The notes under the pieces: model-generated
The model's input: only the letters and a program-made list of their open reading frames with translations
Told to the model about the DNA's origin: nothing
Database searches by the model: none
Shown here: positions 13,593 to 27,300 of the stretch, in pieces
Position numbering within the stretch: the stretch's first letter is position 1
Layout of the letters: each line of letters begins with the position of its first letter
Program-made: the position numbers and the translations under genes
Assembly (NCBI RefSeq): GCF_008831285.2
Contig: NC_045145.1
Span: 1,984,001 to 2,048,000, forward strand
Reading direction: 5' to 3'
DNA length: 64,000 nt
Source: Nymphaea colorata
Taxonomy: Eukaryota > Streptophyta > Magnoliopsida > Nymphaeales > Nymphaeaceae

Positions 13593-16500
13593 TGAGAATG
13601 AACAAGATTCAAGTGGTTAATTTGCTCCTCTATATTTAATCTAATCTGTTTCACTTGTTATTACATGTGTAATGAACGGTTTAAATGATTGAAATCACAA
13701 GTTCTTATGGATACAAGTGGGATCTATGCTTTTGTTTGATCCCTTTTACTTAATTCAATGAGTTTAACTTGTTATATTTATAGCGAATGACCTAAGGTAT
13801 TGAAATCACAAGTTTGTATCAGTACGAATGGTATTTATGTGATTCATTTGATCACACACATTTGATTGAATGTACTTAACCTGTTGTTGCATCTATATTG
13901 AATGATTTAATTGATTGAAATCTCAAGTTTGTATGAAAACAAATAAGATTCAAGTCGTTGATTTGCGCGCTTATAGTGTATCTAATGCGTTTCACTTGTT
14001 ATTACATCTATAATGACTAACTTAAATGAATTAAATCACAAGTTCATATGGATACAAATGGGGTTTATGCTATAGTTTGATCCCTTGTAGTTTCACCCGT
14101 ATTGATACAAACATGTGATTTCATTCCCTTAGATCCTTGCTATTGTTGTTACATTTATAGTGAACTTTCTAAGGGATTTAAAGCACAAGTTCGTCTAAAT
14201 ACGAGTGGAATGTAAGCGATTCATTTGATCAAGTTATGCATATTCAATTAAATATGTGTGATCGAATGAATCACTTAAATCCCACCTCTACTGATGCGTA
14301 CTTGTGAATTCAATCCCTTGGATCATTCACAATATACATCAGATTTATGTCCATATGAATTGGTGATTTCAATTACTTAAATCATTCCTTATACATATCA
14401 TGACAAGTAAAACACATTAGATTAACCATAAAAGATCAAATGAACAACTTCAATTTCATTCATTTTCATGGAAACTTGTGATTTATTCATGTAACTACAA
14501 GTTCAACTCATTGGATTATCTACAAGAGATCAAAGTAATGCATGGATCTCATTTGCATCCATTTGAACTTGTGATTTCAATCAACAAAATCAATCATTGT
14601 ACATGTAATAACAAGTGAAACGCATTAAGGTAATGATAAGCGATCAAACGAACGACTTGAATCTCATTTTTTTTTCATATAAACTTTTAGTTTCAACCAT
14701 TTAAATCATTCATTATAGATGTAATAACTAGCGAAACATATCATATTAACTAAAATACAACAAGTAAGTCACTTAAATGTCATTTATGGTCATTCAAGCT
14801 TGTGATTTCAATCCACTAAATCATTCAACATGCATGTTTAAGCACATTCATGCGTTAGTTTGTGATTCAAGTCATTCAATTGATCGCTAATGTGTTTCAC
14901 CGTTTATTACTTTTATAAAGAACGTTTAAATGATTGAAATCACACAAGTTCATATAGTTAAAAATGGGATCTATGCATTAGTTTCATCCCTAATAGTTAA
15001 TCGAAAGAATTCAATTTGTCGTTACATCTATAGTACGCGATATAAGCGATTGAAATCAGTTGTTTGTATAAACATTAGTCGAATTTAAGTGAGTCATTTG
15101 ATCACGCATATTTAATTGAATGTTTTTAACTTATTAATACATCCATTTTGAATGATTCATTTGATCGAAATCACAAGTTTGTGTGAGAATGAACAAGATT
15201 CAAGTGGTTAATTTGCTCCCCTATATTTAATCTAATCTGTTTCACTTGTTATTACATGTGTAATGAACGGTTTAAATGATTGAAATCACAAGTTCTTATG
15301 GATACAAGTGGTATCTATGCTTTTGTTTGATCCCTTTTACTTAATTCAATGAGTTTAACTTGTTATATTTATAGTGAATGACCTAAGGTATTGAAATCAC
15401 AAGTTCGTATCAGTACGAGTGGTATTTAAGTGATTCATTTGATCACACACATTTGATTGAATGTACTTAACTTGTTGTTGCATCTATATTGAATGATTTA
15501 GTTGATTGAAATCTCAAGTTTGTATGAAAACAAATAAGATTCAAGTCGTTCATTTGCGCGCTTATAGTGTATCTAATGCGTTTCACTTGCTATTACATCT
15601 ATAATGACTAACTTAAATGATTAAATCACAAGTTCATATGGATACAAATGGGGTTTATGCTATAGTTTGATCCCTTGTAGTTTCACCCGTATTGATACAA
15701 ACATGTGATTTCATTCCCTTAGATCCTTGCTATTGTGTTACATTTATAGTGAACTTTCTAAGGGATTTAAAGCACAAGTTCGTCTAAATACGAGTGGAAT
15801 GTAAGCGATTCATTTGATCAAGTTATGCATATTCAATTAAATATGTGTGATCGAATGAATCACTTAAATCCCACCTCTACTGATGCGTACTTGTGAATTC
15901 AATCCCTTGGATCATTCACAATATACATCAGATTTATGTCCATATGAATTGGTGATTTCAATTACTTAAATCATTCCTTATACATATCATGACAAGTAAA
16001 ACACATTAGATTAACCATAAAAGATCAAATGAACAACTTCAATTTCATTCATTTTCATGGAAACTTGTGATTTATTCATGTAACTACAAGTTCAACTCAT
16101 TGGATTATCTACAAGAGATCAAAGTAATGCATGGATCTCATTTGCATCCATTTGAACTTGTGATTTCAATCAACAAAATCAATCATTGTACATGTAATAA
16201 CAAGTGAAACGCATTAAGGTAATGATAAGCGATCAAACGAACGACTTGAATCTCATTTTTTTTCATATAAACTTTTAGTTTCAACCATTTAAATCATTCA
16301 TTATAGATGTAATAACTAGCGAAACATATCATATTAACTAAAATACAACAAGTAAGTCACTTAAATGTCATTTATGGTCATTCAAGCTTGTGATTTCAAT
16401 CCACTAAATCATTCAACATGCATGTTTAAGCACATTCATGCGTTAGTTTGTGATTCAAGTCATTCAATTGATCGCTAATGTGTTTCACCGTTTATTACTT

Positions 16501-19500
16501 TTATAAAGAACGTTTAAATGATTGAAATCACACAAGTTCATATAGTTAAAAATGGGATCTATGCATTAGTTTCATCCCTAATAGTTAATCGAAAGAATTC
16601 AATTTGTCGTTACATCTATAGTACGCGATATAAGCGATTGAAATCAGTTGTTTGTATAAACATTAGTCGAATTTAAGTGAGTCATTTGATCACGCATATT
16701 TAATTGAATGTTTTTAACTTATTAATACATCCATTTTGAATGATTCATTTGATCGAAATCACAAGTTTGTGTGAGAATGAACAAGATTCAAGTGGTTAAT
16801 TTGCTCCCCTATATTTAATCTAATCTGTTTCACTTGTTATTACATGTGTAATGAACGGTTTAAATGATTGAAATCACAAGTTCTTATGGATACAAGTGGT
16901 ATCTATGCTTTTGTTTGATCCCTTTTACTTAATTCAATGAGTTTAACTTGTTATATTTATAGTGAATGACCTAAGGTATTGAAATCACAAGTTCGTATCA
17001 GTACGAGTGGTATTTAAGTGATTCATTTGATCACACACATTTGATTGAATGTACTTAACTTGTTGTTGCATCTATATTGAATGATTTAGTTGATTGAAAT
17101 CTCAAGTTTGTATGAAAACAAATAAGATTCAAGTCGTTCATTTGCGCGCTTATAGTGTATCTAATGCGTTTCACTTGTTATTACATCTATAATGACTAAC
17201 TTAAATGAATTAAATCACAAGTTCATATGGATACAAATGGGGTTTAGGCTATAGTTTGATCCCTTGTAGTTTCACCCGTATTGATACAAACATGTGATTT
17301 CATTCCCTTAGATCCTTGCTATTGTTGTTACATTTATAGAGAACTTTCTAAGGGATTTAAAGCACAAGTTCGTCTAAATACGAGTGGAATGTAAGCGATT
17401 CATTTGATCAAGTTATGCATATTCAATTAAATATGTGTGATCGAATGAATCACTTAAATCCCACCTCTACTGATGCGTACTTGTGAATTCAATCCCTTGG
17501 ATCATTCACAATATACATCAGATTTATGTCCATATGAATTGGTGATTTCAATTACTTAAATCATTCCTTATACATATCATGACAAGTAAAACACATTAGA
17601 TTAACCATAAAAGATCAAATGAACAACTTCAATTTCATTCATTTTCATGGAAACTTGTGATTTATTCATGTAACTACAATTCAACTCATTGGATTATCTA
17701 CAAGAGATCAAAGTAATGCATGGATCTCATTTGCATCCATTTGAACTTGTGATTTCAATCAACAAAATCAATCATTGTACATGTAATAACAAGTGAAACG
17801 CATTAAGGTAATGATAAGCGATCAAACGAACGACTTGAATCTCATTTTTTTTCATATAAACTTTTAGTTTCAACCATTTAAATCATTCATTATAGATGTA
17901 ATAACTAGCGAAACATATCATATTAACTAAAATACAACAAGTAAGTCACTTAAATGTCATTTATGGTCATTCAAGCTTGTGATTTCAATCCACTAAATCA
18001 TTCAACATGCATGTTTAAGCACATTCATGCGTTAGTTTGTGATTCAAGTCATTCAATTGATCGCTAATGTGTTTCACCGTTTATTACTTTTATAAAGAAC
18101 GTTTAAATGATTGAAATCACACAAGTTCATATAGTTAAAAATGGGATCTATGCATTAGTTTCATCCCTAATAGTTAATCGAAAGAATTCAATTTGTCGTT
18201 ACATCTATAGTACGCGATATAAGCGATTGAAATCAGTTGTTTGTATAAACATTAGTCGAATTTAAGTGAGTCATTTGATCACGCATATTTAATTGAATGT
18301 TTTTAACTTATTAATACATCCATTTTGAATGATTCATTTGATCGAAATCACAAGTTTGTGTGAGAATGAACAAGATTCAAGTGGTTAATTTGCTCCCCTA
18401 TATTTAATCTAATCTGTTTCACTTGTTATTACATGTGTAATGAACGGTTTAAATGATTGAAATCCAAGTTCTTATGGATACAAGTGGTATCTATGCTTTT
18501 GTTTGATCCCTTTTACTTAATTCAATGAGTTTAACTTGTTATATTTATAGTGAATGACCTAAGGTATTGAAATCACAAGTTCGTATCAGTACGAGTGGTA
18601 TTTAAGTGATTCATTTGATCACACACATTTGATTGAATGTACTTAACTTGTTGTTGCATCTATATTGAATGATTTAGTTGATTGAAATCTCAAGTTTGTA
18701 TGAAAACAAATAAGATTCAAGTCGTTCATTTGCGCGCTTATAGTGTATCTAATGCGTTTCACTTGTATTACATCTATAATGACTAACTTAAATGAATTAA
18801 ATCACAAGTTCATATGGATACAAATGGGGTTTAGGCTATAGTTTGATCCCTTGTAGTTTCACCCGTATTGATACAAACATGTGATTTCATTCCCTTAGAT
18901 CCTTGCTATTGTTGTTACATTTATAGTGAACTTTCTAAGGGATTTAAAGCACAAGTTCGTCTAAATACGAGTGGAATGTAAGCGATTCATTTGATCAAGT
19001 TATGCATATTCAATTAAATATGTGTGATCGAATGAATCACTTAAATCCCACCTCTACTGATGCGTACTTGTGAATTCAATCCCTTGGATCATTCACAATA
19101 TACATCAGATTTATGTCCATATGAATTGGTGATTTCAATTACTTAAATCATTCCTTATACATATCATGACAAGTAAAACACATTAGATTAACCATAAAAG
19201 ATCAAATGAACAACTTCAATTTCATTCATTTTCATGGAAACTTGTGATTTATTCATGTAACTACAAGTTCAACTCATTGGATTATCTACAAGAGATCAAA
19301 GTAATGCATGGATCTCATTTGCATCCATTTGAACTTGTGATTTCAATCAACAAAATCAATCATTGTACATGTAATAACAAGTGAAACGCATTAAGGTAAT
19401 GATAAGCGATCAAACGAACGACTTGAATCTCATTTTTTTTCATATAAACTTTTAGTTTCAACCATTTAAATCATTCATTATAGATGTAATAACTAGCGAA

Positions 19501-22500
19501 ACATATCATATTAACTAAAATACAACAAGTAAGTCACTTAAATGTCATTTATGGTCATTCAAGCTTGTGATTTCAATCCACTAAATCATTCAACATGCAT
19601 GTTTAAGCACATTCATGCGTTAGTTTGTGATTCAAGTCATTCAATTGATCGCTAATGTGTTTCACCGTTTATTACTTTTATAAAGAACGTTTAAATGATT
19701 GAAATCACACAAGTTCATATAGTTAAAAATGGATCTATGCATTAGTTTCATCCCTAATAGTTAATCGAAAGAATTCAATTTGTCGTTACATCTATAGTAC
19801 GCGATATAAGCGATTGAAATCAGTTGTTTGTATAAACATTAGTCGAATTTAAGTGAGTCATTTGATCACGCATATTTAATTGAATGTTTTTAACTTATTA
19901 ATACATCCATTTTGAATGATTCATTTGATCGAAATCACAAGTTTGTGTGAGAATGAACAAGATTCAAGTGGTTAATTTGCTCCCCTATATTTAATCTAAT
20001 CTGTTTCACTTGTTATTACATGTGTAATGAACGGTTTAAATGATTGAAATCCAAGTTCTTATGGATACAAGTGGTATCTATGCTTTTGTTTGATCCCTTT
20101 TACTTAATTCAATGAGTTTAACTTGTTATATTTATAGTGAATGACCTAAGGTATTGAAATCACAAGTTCGTATCAGTACGAGTGGTATTTAAGTGATTCA
20201 TTTGATCACACACATTTGATTGAATGTACTTAACTTGTTGTTGCATCTATATTGAATGATTTAGTTGATTGAAATCTCAAGTTTGTATGAAAACAAATAA
20301 GATTCAAGTCGTTCATTTGCGCGCTTATAGTGTATCTAATGCGTTTCACTTGTATTACATCTATAATGACTAACTTAAATGAATTAAATCACAAGTTCAT
20401 ATGGATACAAATGGGGTTTAGGCTATAGTTTGATCCCTTGTAGTTTCACCCGTATTGATACAAACATGTGATTTCATTCCCTTAGATCCTTGCTATTGTT
20501 GTTACATTTATAGTGAACTTTCTAAGGGATTTAAAGCACAAGTTCGTCTAAATACGAGTGGAATGTAAGCGATTCATTTGATCAAGTTATGCATATTCAA
20601 TTAAATATGTGTGATCGAATGAATCACTTAAATCCCACCTCTACTGATGCGTACTTGTGAATTCAATCCCTTGGATCATTCACAATATACATCAGATTTA
20701 TGTCCATATGAATTGGTGATTTCAATTACTTAAATCATTCCTTATACATATCATGACAAGTAAAACACATTAGATTAACCATAAAAGATCAAATGAACAA
20801 CTTCAATTTCATTCATTTTCATGGAAACTTGTGATTTATTCATGTAACTACAAGTTCAACTCATTGGATTATCTACAAGAGATCAAAGTAATGCATGGAT
20901 CTCATTTGCATCCATTTGAACTTGTGATTTCAATCAACAAAATCAATCATTGTACATGTAATAACAAGTGAAACGCATTAAGGTAATGATAAGCGATCAA
21001 ACGAACGACTTGAATCTCATTTTTTTTCATATAAACTTTTAGTTTCAACCATTTAAATCATTCATTATAGATGTAATAACTAGCGAAACATATCATATTA
21101 ACTAAAATACAACAAGTAAGTCACTTAAATGTCATTTATGGTCATTCAAGCTTGTGATTTCAATCCACTAAATCATTCAACATGCATGTTTAAGCACATT
21201 CATGCGTTAGTTTGTGATTCAAGTCATTCAATTGATCGCTAATGTGTTTCACCGTTTATTACTTTTATAAAGAACGTTTAAATGATTGAAATCACACAAG
21301 TTCATATAGTTAAAAATGGGATCTATGCATTAGTTTCATCCCTAATAGTTAATCGAAAGAATTCAATTTGTCGTTACATCTATAGTACGCGATATAAGCG
21401 ATTGAAATCAGTTGTTTGTATAAACATTAGTCGAATTTAAGTGAGTCATTTGATCACGCATATTTAATTGAATGTTTTTAACTTATTAATACATCCATTT
21501 TGAATGATTCATTTGATCGAAATCACAAGTTTGTGTGAGAATGAACAAGATTCAAGTGGTTAATTTGCTCCCCTATATTTAATCTAATCTGTTTCACTTG
21601 TTATTACATGTGTAATGAACGGTTTAAATGATTGAAATCACAAGTTCTTATGGATACAAGTGGTATCTATGCTTTTGTTTGATCCCTTTTACTTAATTCA
21701 ATGAGTTTAACTTGTTATATTTATAGTGAATGACCTAAGGTATTGAAATCACAAGTTCGTATCAGTACGAGTGGTATTTAAGTGATTCATTTGATCACAC
21801 ACATTTGATTGAATGTACTTAACTTGTTGTTGCATCTATATTGAATGATTTAGTTGATTGAAATCTCAAGTTTGTATGAAAACAAATAAGATTCAAGTCG
21901 TTCATTTGCGCGCTTATAGTGTATCTAATGCGTTTCACTTGCTATTACATCTATAATGACTAACTTAAATGAATTAAATCACAAGTTCATATGGATACAA
22001 ATGGGGTTTAGGCTATAGTTTGATCCCTTGTAGTTTCACCCGTATTGATACAAACATGTGATTTCATTCCCTTAGATCCTTGCTATTGTTGTTACATTTA
22101 TAGTGAACTTTCTAAGGGATTTAAAGCACAAGTTCGTCTAAATACGAGTGGAATGTAAGCGATTCATTTGATCAAGTTATGCATATTCAATTAAATATGT
22201 GTGATCGAATGAATCACTTAAATCCCACCTCTACTGATGCGTACTTGTGAATTCAATCCCTTGGATCATTCACAATATACATCAGATTTATGTCCATATG
22301 AATTGGTGATTTCAATTACTTAAATCATTCCTTATACATATCATGACAAGTAAAACACATTAGATTAACCATAAAAGATCAAATGAACAACTTCAATTTC
22401 ATTCATTTTCATGGAAACTTGTGATTTATTCATGTAACTACAAGTTCAACTCATTGGATTATCTACAAGAGATCAAAGTAATGCATGGATCTCATTTGCA

Positions 22501-25500
22501 TCCATTTGAACTTGTGATTTCAATCAACAAAATCAATCATTGTACATGTAATAACAAGTGAAACGCATTAAGGTAATGATAAGCGATCAAACGAACGACT
22601 TGAATCTCATTTTTTTTCATATAAACTTTTAGTTTCAACCATTTAAATCATTCATTATAGATGTAATAACTAGCGAAACATATCATATTAACTAAAATAC
22701 AACAAGTAAGTCACTTAAATGTCATTTATGGTCATTCAAGCTTGTGATTTCAATCCACTAAATCATTCAACATGCATGTTTAAGCACATTCATGCGTTAG
22801 TTTGTGATTCAAGTCATTCAATTGATCGCTAATGTGTTTCACCGTTTATTACTTTTATAAAGAACGTTTAAATGATTGAAATCACACAAGTTCATATAGT
22901 TAAAAATGGGATCTATGCATTAGTTTCATCCCTAATAGTTAATCGAAAGAATTCAATTTGTCGTTACATCTATAGTACGCGATATAAGCGATTGAAATCA
23001 GTTGTTTGTATAAACATTAGTCGAATTTAAGTGAGTCATTTGATCACGCATATTTAATTGAATGTTTTTAACTTATTAATACATCCATTTTGAATGATTC
23101 ATTTGATCGAAATCACAAGTTTGTGTGAGAATGAACAAGATTCAAGTGGTTAATTTGCTCCCCTATATTTAATCTAATCTGTTTCACTTGTTATTACATG
23201 TGTAATGAACGGTTTAAATGATTGAAATCCCAAGTTCTTATGGATACAAGTGGTATCTATGCTTTTGTTTGATCCCTTTTACTTAATTCAATGAGTTTAA
23301 CTTGTTATATTTATAGTGAATGACCTAAGGTATTGAAATCACAAGTTCGTATCAGTACGAGTGGTATTTAAGTGATTCATTTGATCACACACATTTGATT
23401 GAATGTACTTAACTTGTTGTTGCATCTATATTGAATGATTTAGTTGATTGAAATCTCAAGTTTGTATGAAAACAAATAAGATTCAAGTCGTTCATTTGCG
23501 CGCTTATAGTGTATCTAATGCGTTTCACTTGCTATTACATCTATAATGACTAACTTAAATGAATTAAATCACAAGTTCATATGGATACAAATGGGGTTTA
23601 GGCTATAGTTTGATCCCTTGTAGTTTCACCCGTATTGATACAAACATGTGATTTCATTCCCTTAGATCCTTGCTATTGTTGTTACATTTATAGTGAACTT
23701 TCTAAGGGATTTAAAGCACAAGTTCGTCTAAATACGAGTGGAATGTAAGCGATTCATTTGATCAAGTTATGCATATTCAATTAAATATGTGTGATCGAAT
23801 GAATCACTTAAATCCCACCTCTACTGATGCGTACTTGTGAATTCAATCCCTTGGATCATTCACAATATACATCAGATTTATGTCCATATGAATTGGTGAT
23901 TTCAATTACTTAAATCATTCCTTATACATATCATGACAAGTAAAACACATTAGATTAACCATAAAAGATCAAATGAACAACTTCAATTTCATTCATTTTC
24001 ATGGAAACTTGTGATTTATTCATGTAACTACAAGTTCAACTCATTGGATTATCTACAAGAGATCAAAGTAATGCATGGATCTCATTTGCATCCATTTGAA
24101 CTTGTGATTTCAATCAACAAAATCAATCATTGTACATGTAATAACAAGTGAAACGCATTAAGGTAATGATAAGCGATCAAACGAACGACTTGAATCTCAT
24201 TTTTTTTCATATAAACTTTTAGTTTCAACCATTTAAATCATTCATTATAGATGTAATAACTAGCGAAACATATCATATTAACTAAAATACAACAAGTAAG
24301 TCACTTAAATGTCATTTATGGTCATTCAAGCTTGTGATTTCAATCCACTAAATCATTCAACATGCATGTTTAAGCACATTCATGCGTTAGTTTGTGATTC
24401 AAGTCATTCAATTGATCGCTAATGTGTTTCACCGTTTATTACTTTTATAAAGAACGTTTAAATGATTGAAATCACACAAGTTCATATAGTTAAAAATGGA
24501 TCTATGCATTAGTTTCATCCCTAATAGTTAATCGAAAGAATTCAATTTGTCGTTACATCTATAGTACGCGATATAAGCGATTGAAATCAGTTGTTTGTAT
24601 AAACATTAGTCGAATTTAAGTGAGTCATTTGATCACGCATATTTAATTGAATGTTTTTAACTTATTAATACATCCATTTTGAATGATTCATTTGATCGAA
24701 ATCACAAGTTTGTGTGAGAATGAACAAGATTCAAGTGGTTAATTTGCTCCCCTATATTTAATCTAATCTGTTTCACTTGTTATTACATGTGTAATGAACG
24801 GTTTAAATGATTGAAATCCAAGTTCTTATGGATACAAGTGGTATCTATGCTTTTGTTTGATCCCTTTTACTTAATTCAATGAGTTTAACTTGTTATATTT
24901 ATAGTGAATGACCTAAGGTATTGAAATCACAAGTTCGTATCAGTACGAGTGGTATTTAAGTGATTCATTTGATCACACACATTTGATTGAATGTACTTAA
25001 CTTGTTGTTGCATCTATATTGAATGATTTAGTTGATTGAAATCTCAAGTTTGTATGAAAACAAATAAGATTCAAGTCGTTCATTTGCGCGCTTATAGTGT
25101 ATCTAATGCGTTTCACTTGCTATTACATCTATAATGACTAACTTAAATGAATTAAATCACAAGTTCATATGGATACAAATGGGGTTTAGGCTATAGTTTG
25201 ATCCCTTGTAGTTTCACCCGTATTGATACAAACATGTGATTTCATTCCCTTAGATCCTTGCTATTGTTGTTACATTTATAGTGAACTTTCTAAGGGATTT
25301 AAAGCACAAGTTCGTCTAAATACGAGTGGAATGTAAGCGATTCATTTGATCAAGTTATGCATATTCAATTAAATATGTGTGATCGAATGAATCACTTAAA
25401 TCCCACCTCTACTGATGCGTACTTGTGAATTCAATCCCTTGGATCATTCACAATATACATCAGATTTATGTCCATATGAATTGGTGATTTCAATTACTTA

Positions 25501-26984
25501 AATCATTCCTTATACATATCATGACAAGTAAAACACATTAGATTAACCATAAAAGATCAAATGAACAACTTCAATTTCATTCATTTTCATGGAAACTTGT
25601 GATTTATTCATGTAACTACAAGTTCAACTCATTGGATTATCTACAAGAGATCAAAGTAATGCATGGATCTCATTTGCATCCATTTGAACTTGTGATTTCA
25701 ATCAACAAAATCAATCATTGTACATGTAATAACAAGTGAAACGCATTAAGGTAATGATAAGCGATCAAACGAACGACTTGAATCTCATTTTTTTTCATAT
25801 AAACTTTTAGTTTCAACCATTTAAATCATTCATTATAGATGTAATAACTAGCGAAACATATCATATTAACTAAAATACAACAAGTAAGTCACTTAAATGT
25901 CATTTATGGTCATTCAAGCTTGTGATTTCAATCCACTAAATCATTCAACATGCATGTTTAAGCACATTCATGCGTTAGTTTGTGATTCAAGTCATTCAAT
26001 TGATCGCTAATGTGTTTCACCGTTTATTACTTTTATAAAGAACGTTTAAATGATTGAAATCACACAAGTTCATATAGTTAAAAATGGGATCTATGCATTA
26101 GTTTCATCCCTAATAGTTAATCGAAAGAATTCAATTTGTCGTTACATCTATAGTACGCGATATAAGCGATTGAAATCAGTTGTTTGTATAAACATTAGTC
26201 GAATTTAAGTGAGTCATTTGATCACGCATATTTAATTGAATGTTTTTAACTTATTAATACATCCATTTTGAATGATTCATTTGATCGAAATCACAAGTTT
26301 GTGTGAGAATGAACAAGATTCAAGTGGTTAATTTGCTCCCCTATATTTAATCTAATCTGTTTCACTTGTTATTACATGTGTAATGAACGGTTTAAATGAT
26401 TGAAATCCAAGTTCTTATGGATACAAGTGGTATCTATGCTTTTGTTTGATCCCTTTTACTTAATTCAATGAGTTTAACTTGTTATATTTATAGTGAATGA
26501 CCTAAGGTATTGAAATCACAAGTTCGTATCAGTACGAGTGGTATTTAAGTGATTCATTTGATCACACACATTTGATTGAATGTACTTAACTTGTTGTTGC
26601 ATCTATATTGAATGATTTAGTTGATTGAAATCTCAAGTTTGTATGAAAACAAATAAGATTCAAGTCGTTCATTTGCGCGCTTATAGTGTATCTAATGCGT
26701 TTCACTTGTATTACATCTATAATGACTAACTTAAATGAATTAAATCACAAGTTCATATGGATACAAATGGGGTTTAGCTATAGTTTGATCCCTTGTAGTT
26801 TCACCCGTATTGATACAAACATGTGATTTCATTCCCTTAGATCCTTGCTATTGTTGTTACATTTATAGTGAACTTTCTAAGGGATTTAAAGCACAAGTTC
26901 GTCTAAATACGAGTGGAATGTAAGCGATTCATTTGATCAAGTTATGCATATTCAATTAAATATGTGTGATCGAATGAATCACTT

Positions 26985-27300
26985 AAATCCACCTCTCTGA
27001 TGCGTACTTGTGAATTCAATCCTTGGATCATTCACATATATCAGATTTATTCATATGATTGTGATTTCAATTACTTAAATCATTTTATACATATATGAAA
27101 TAAACAAGTTCATATGTAATCATTCATTATATTATTAATGATCAAATAAATAAATAAGCGATTCATTTGATCAATTATGCATATTCAATTAAATATGTGT
27201 GATCGAATGAATCACTTAAATCCCACCTCTATGATGCGTATTGTGAATTCAATCCTTGATCATTCACATATACATCAGATTTATGTCATATGAATTTGAT
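26985..27300. repeat. Scrambled and partly duplicated satellite block
   Basis: The unit starting at 26301 is about 222 bp too long. Near 27000-27160 the sequence loses many bases relative to the consensus and contains simple a/t-rich filler. At about 27158 it then restarts from gcgattcatttgatca, repeating the segment already present at 26920-27000. This is either a local rearrangement or a poor-quality consensus patch in the assembly. Confidence 0.8.
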
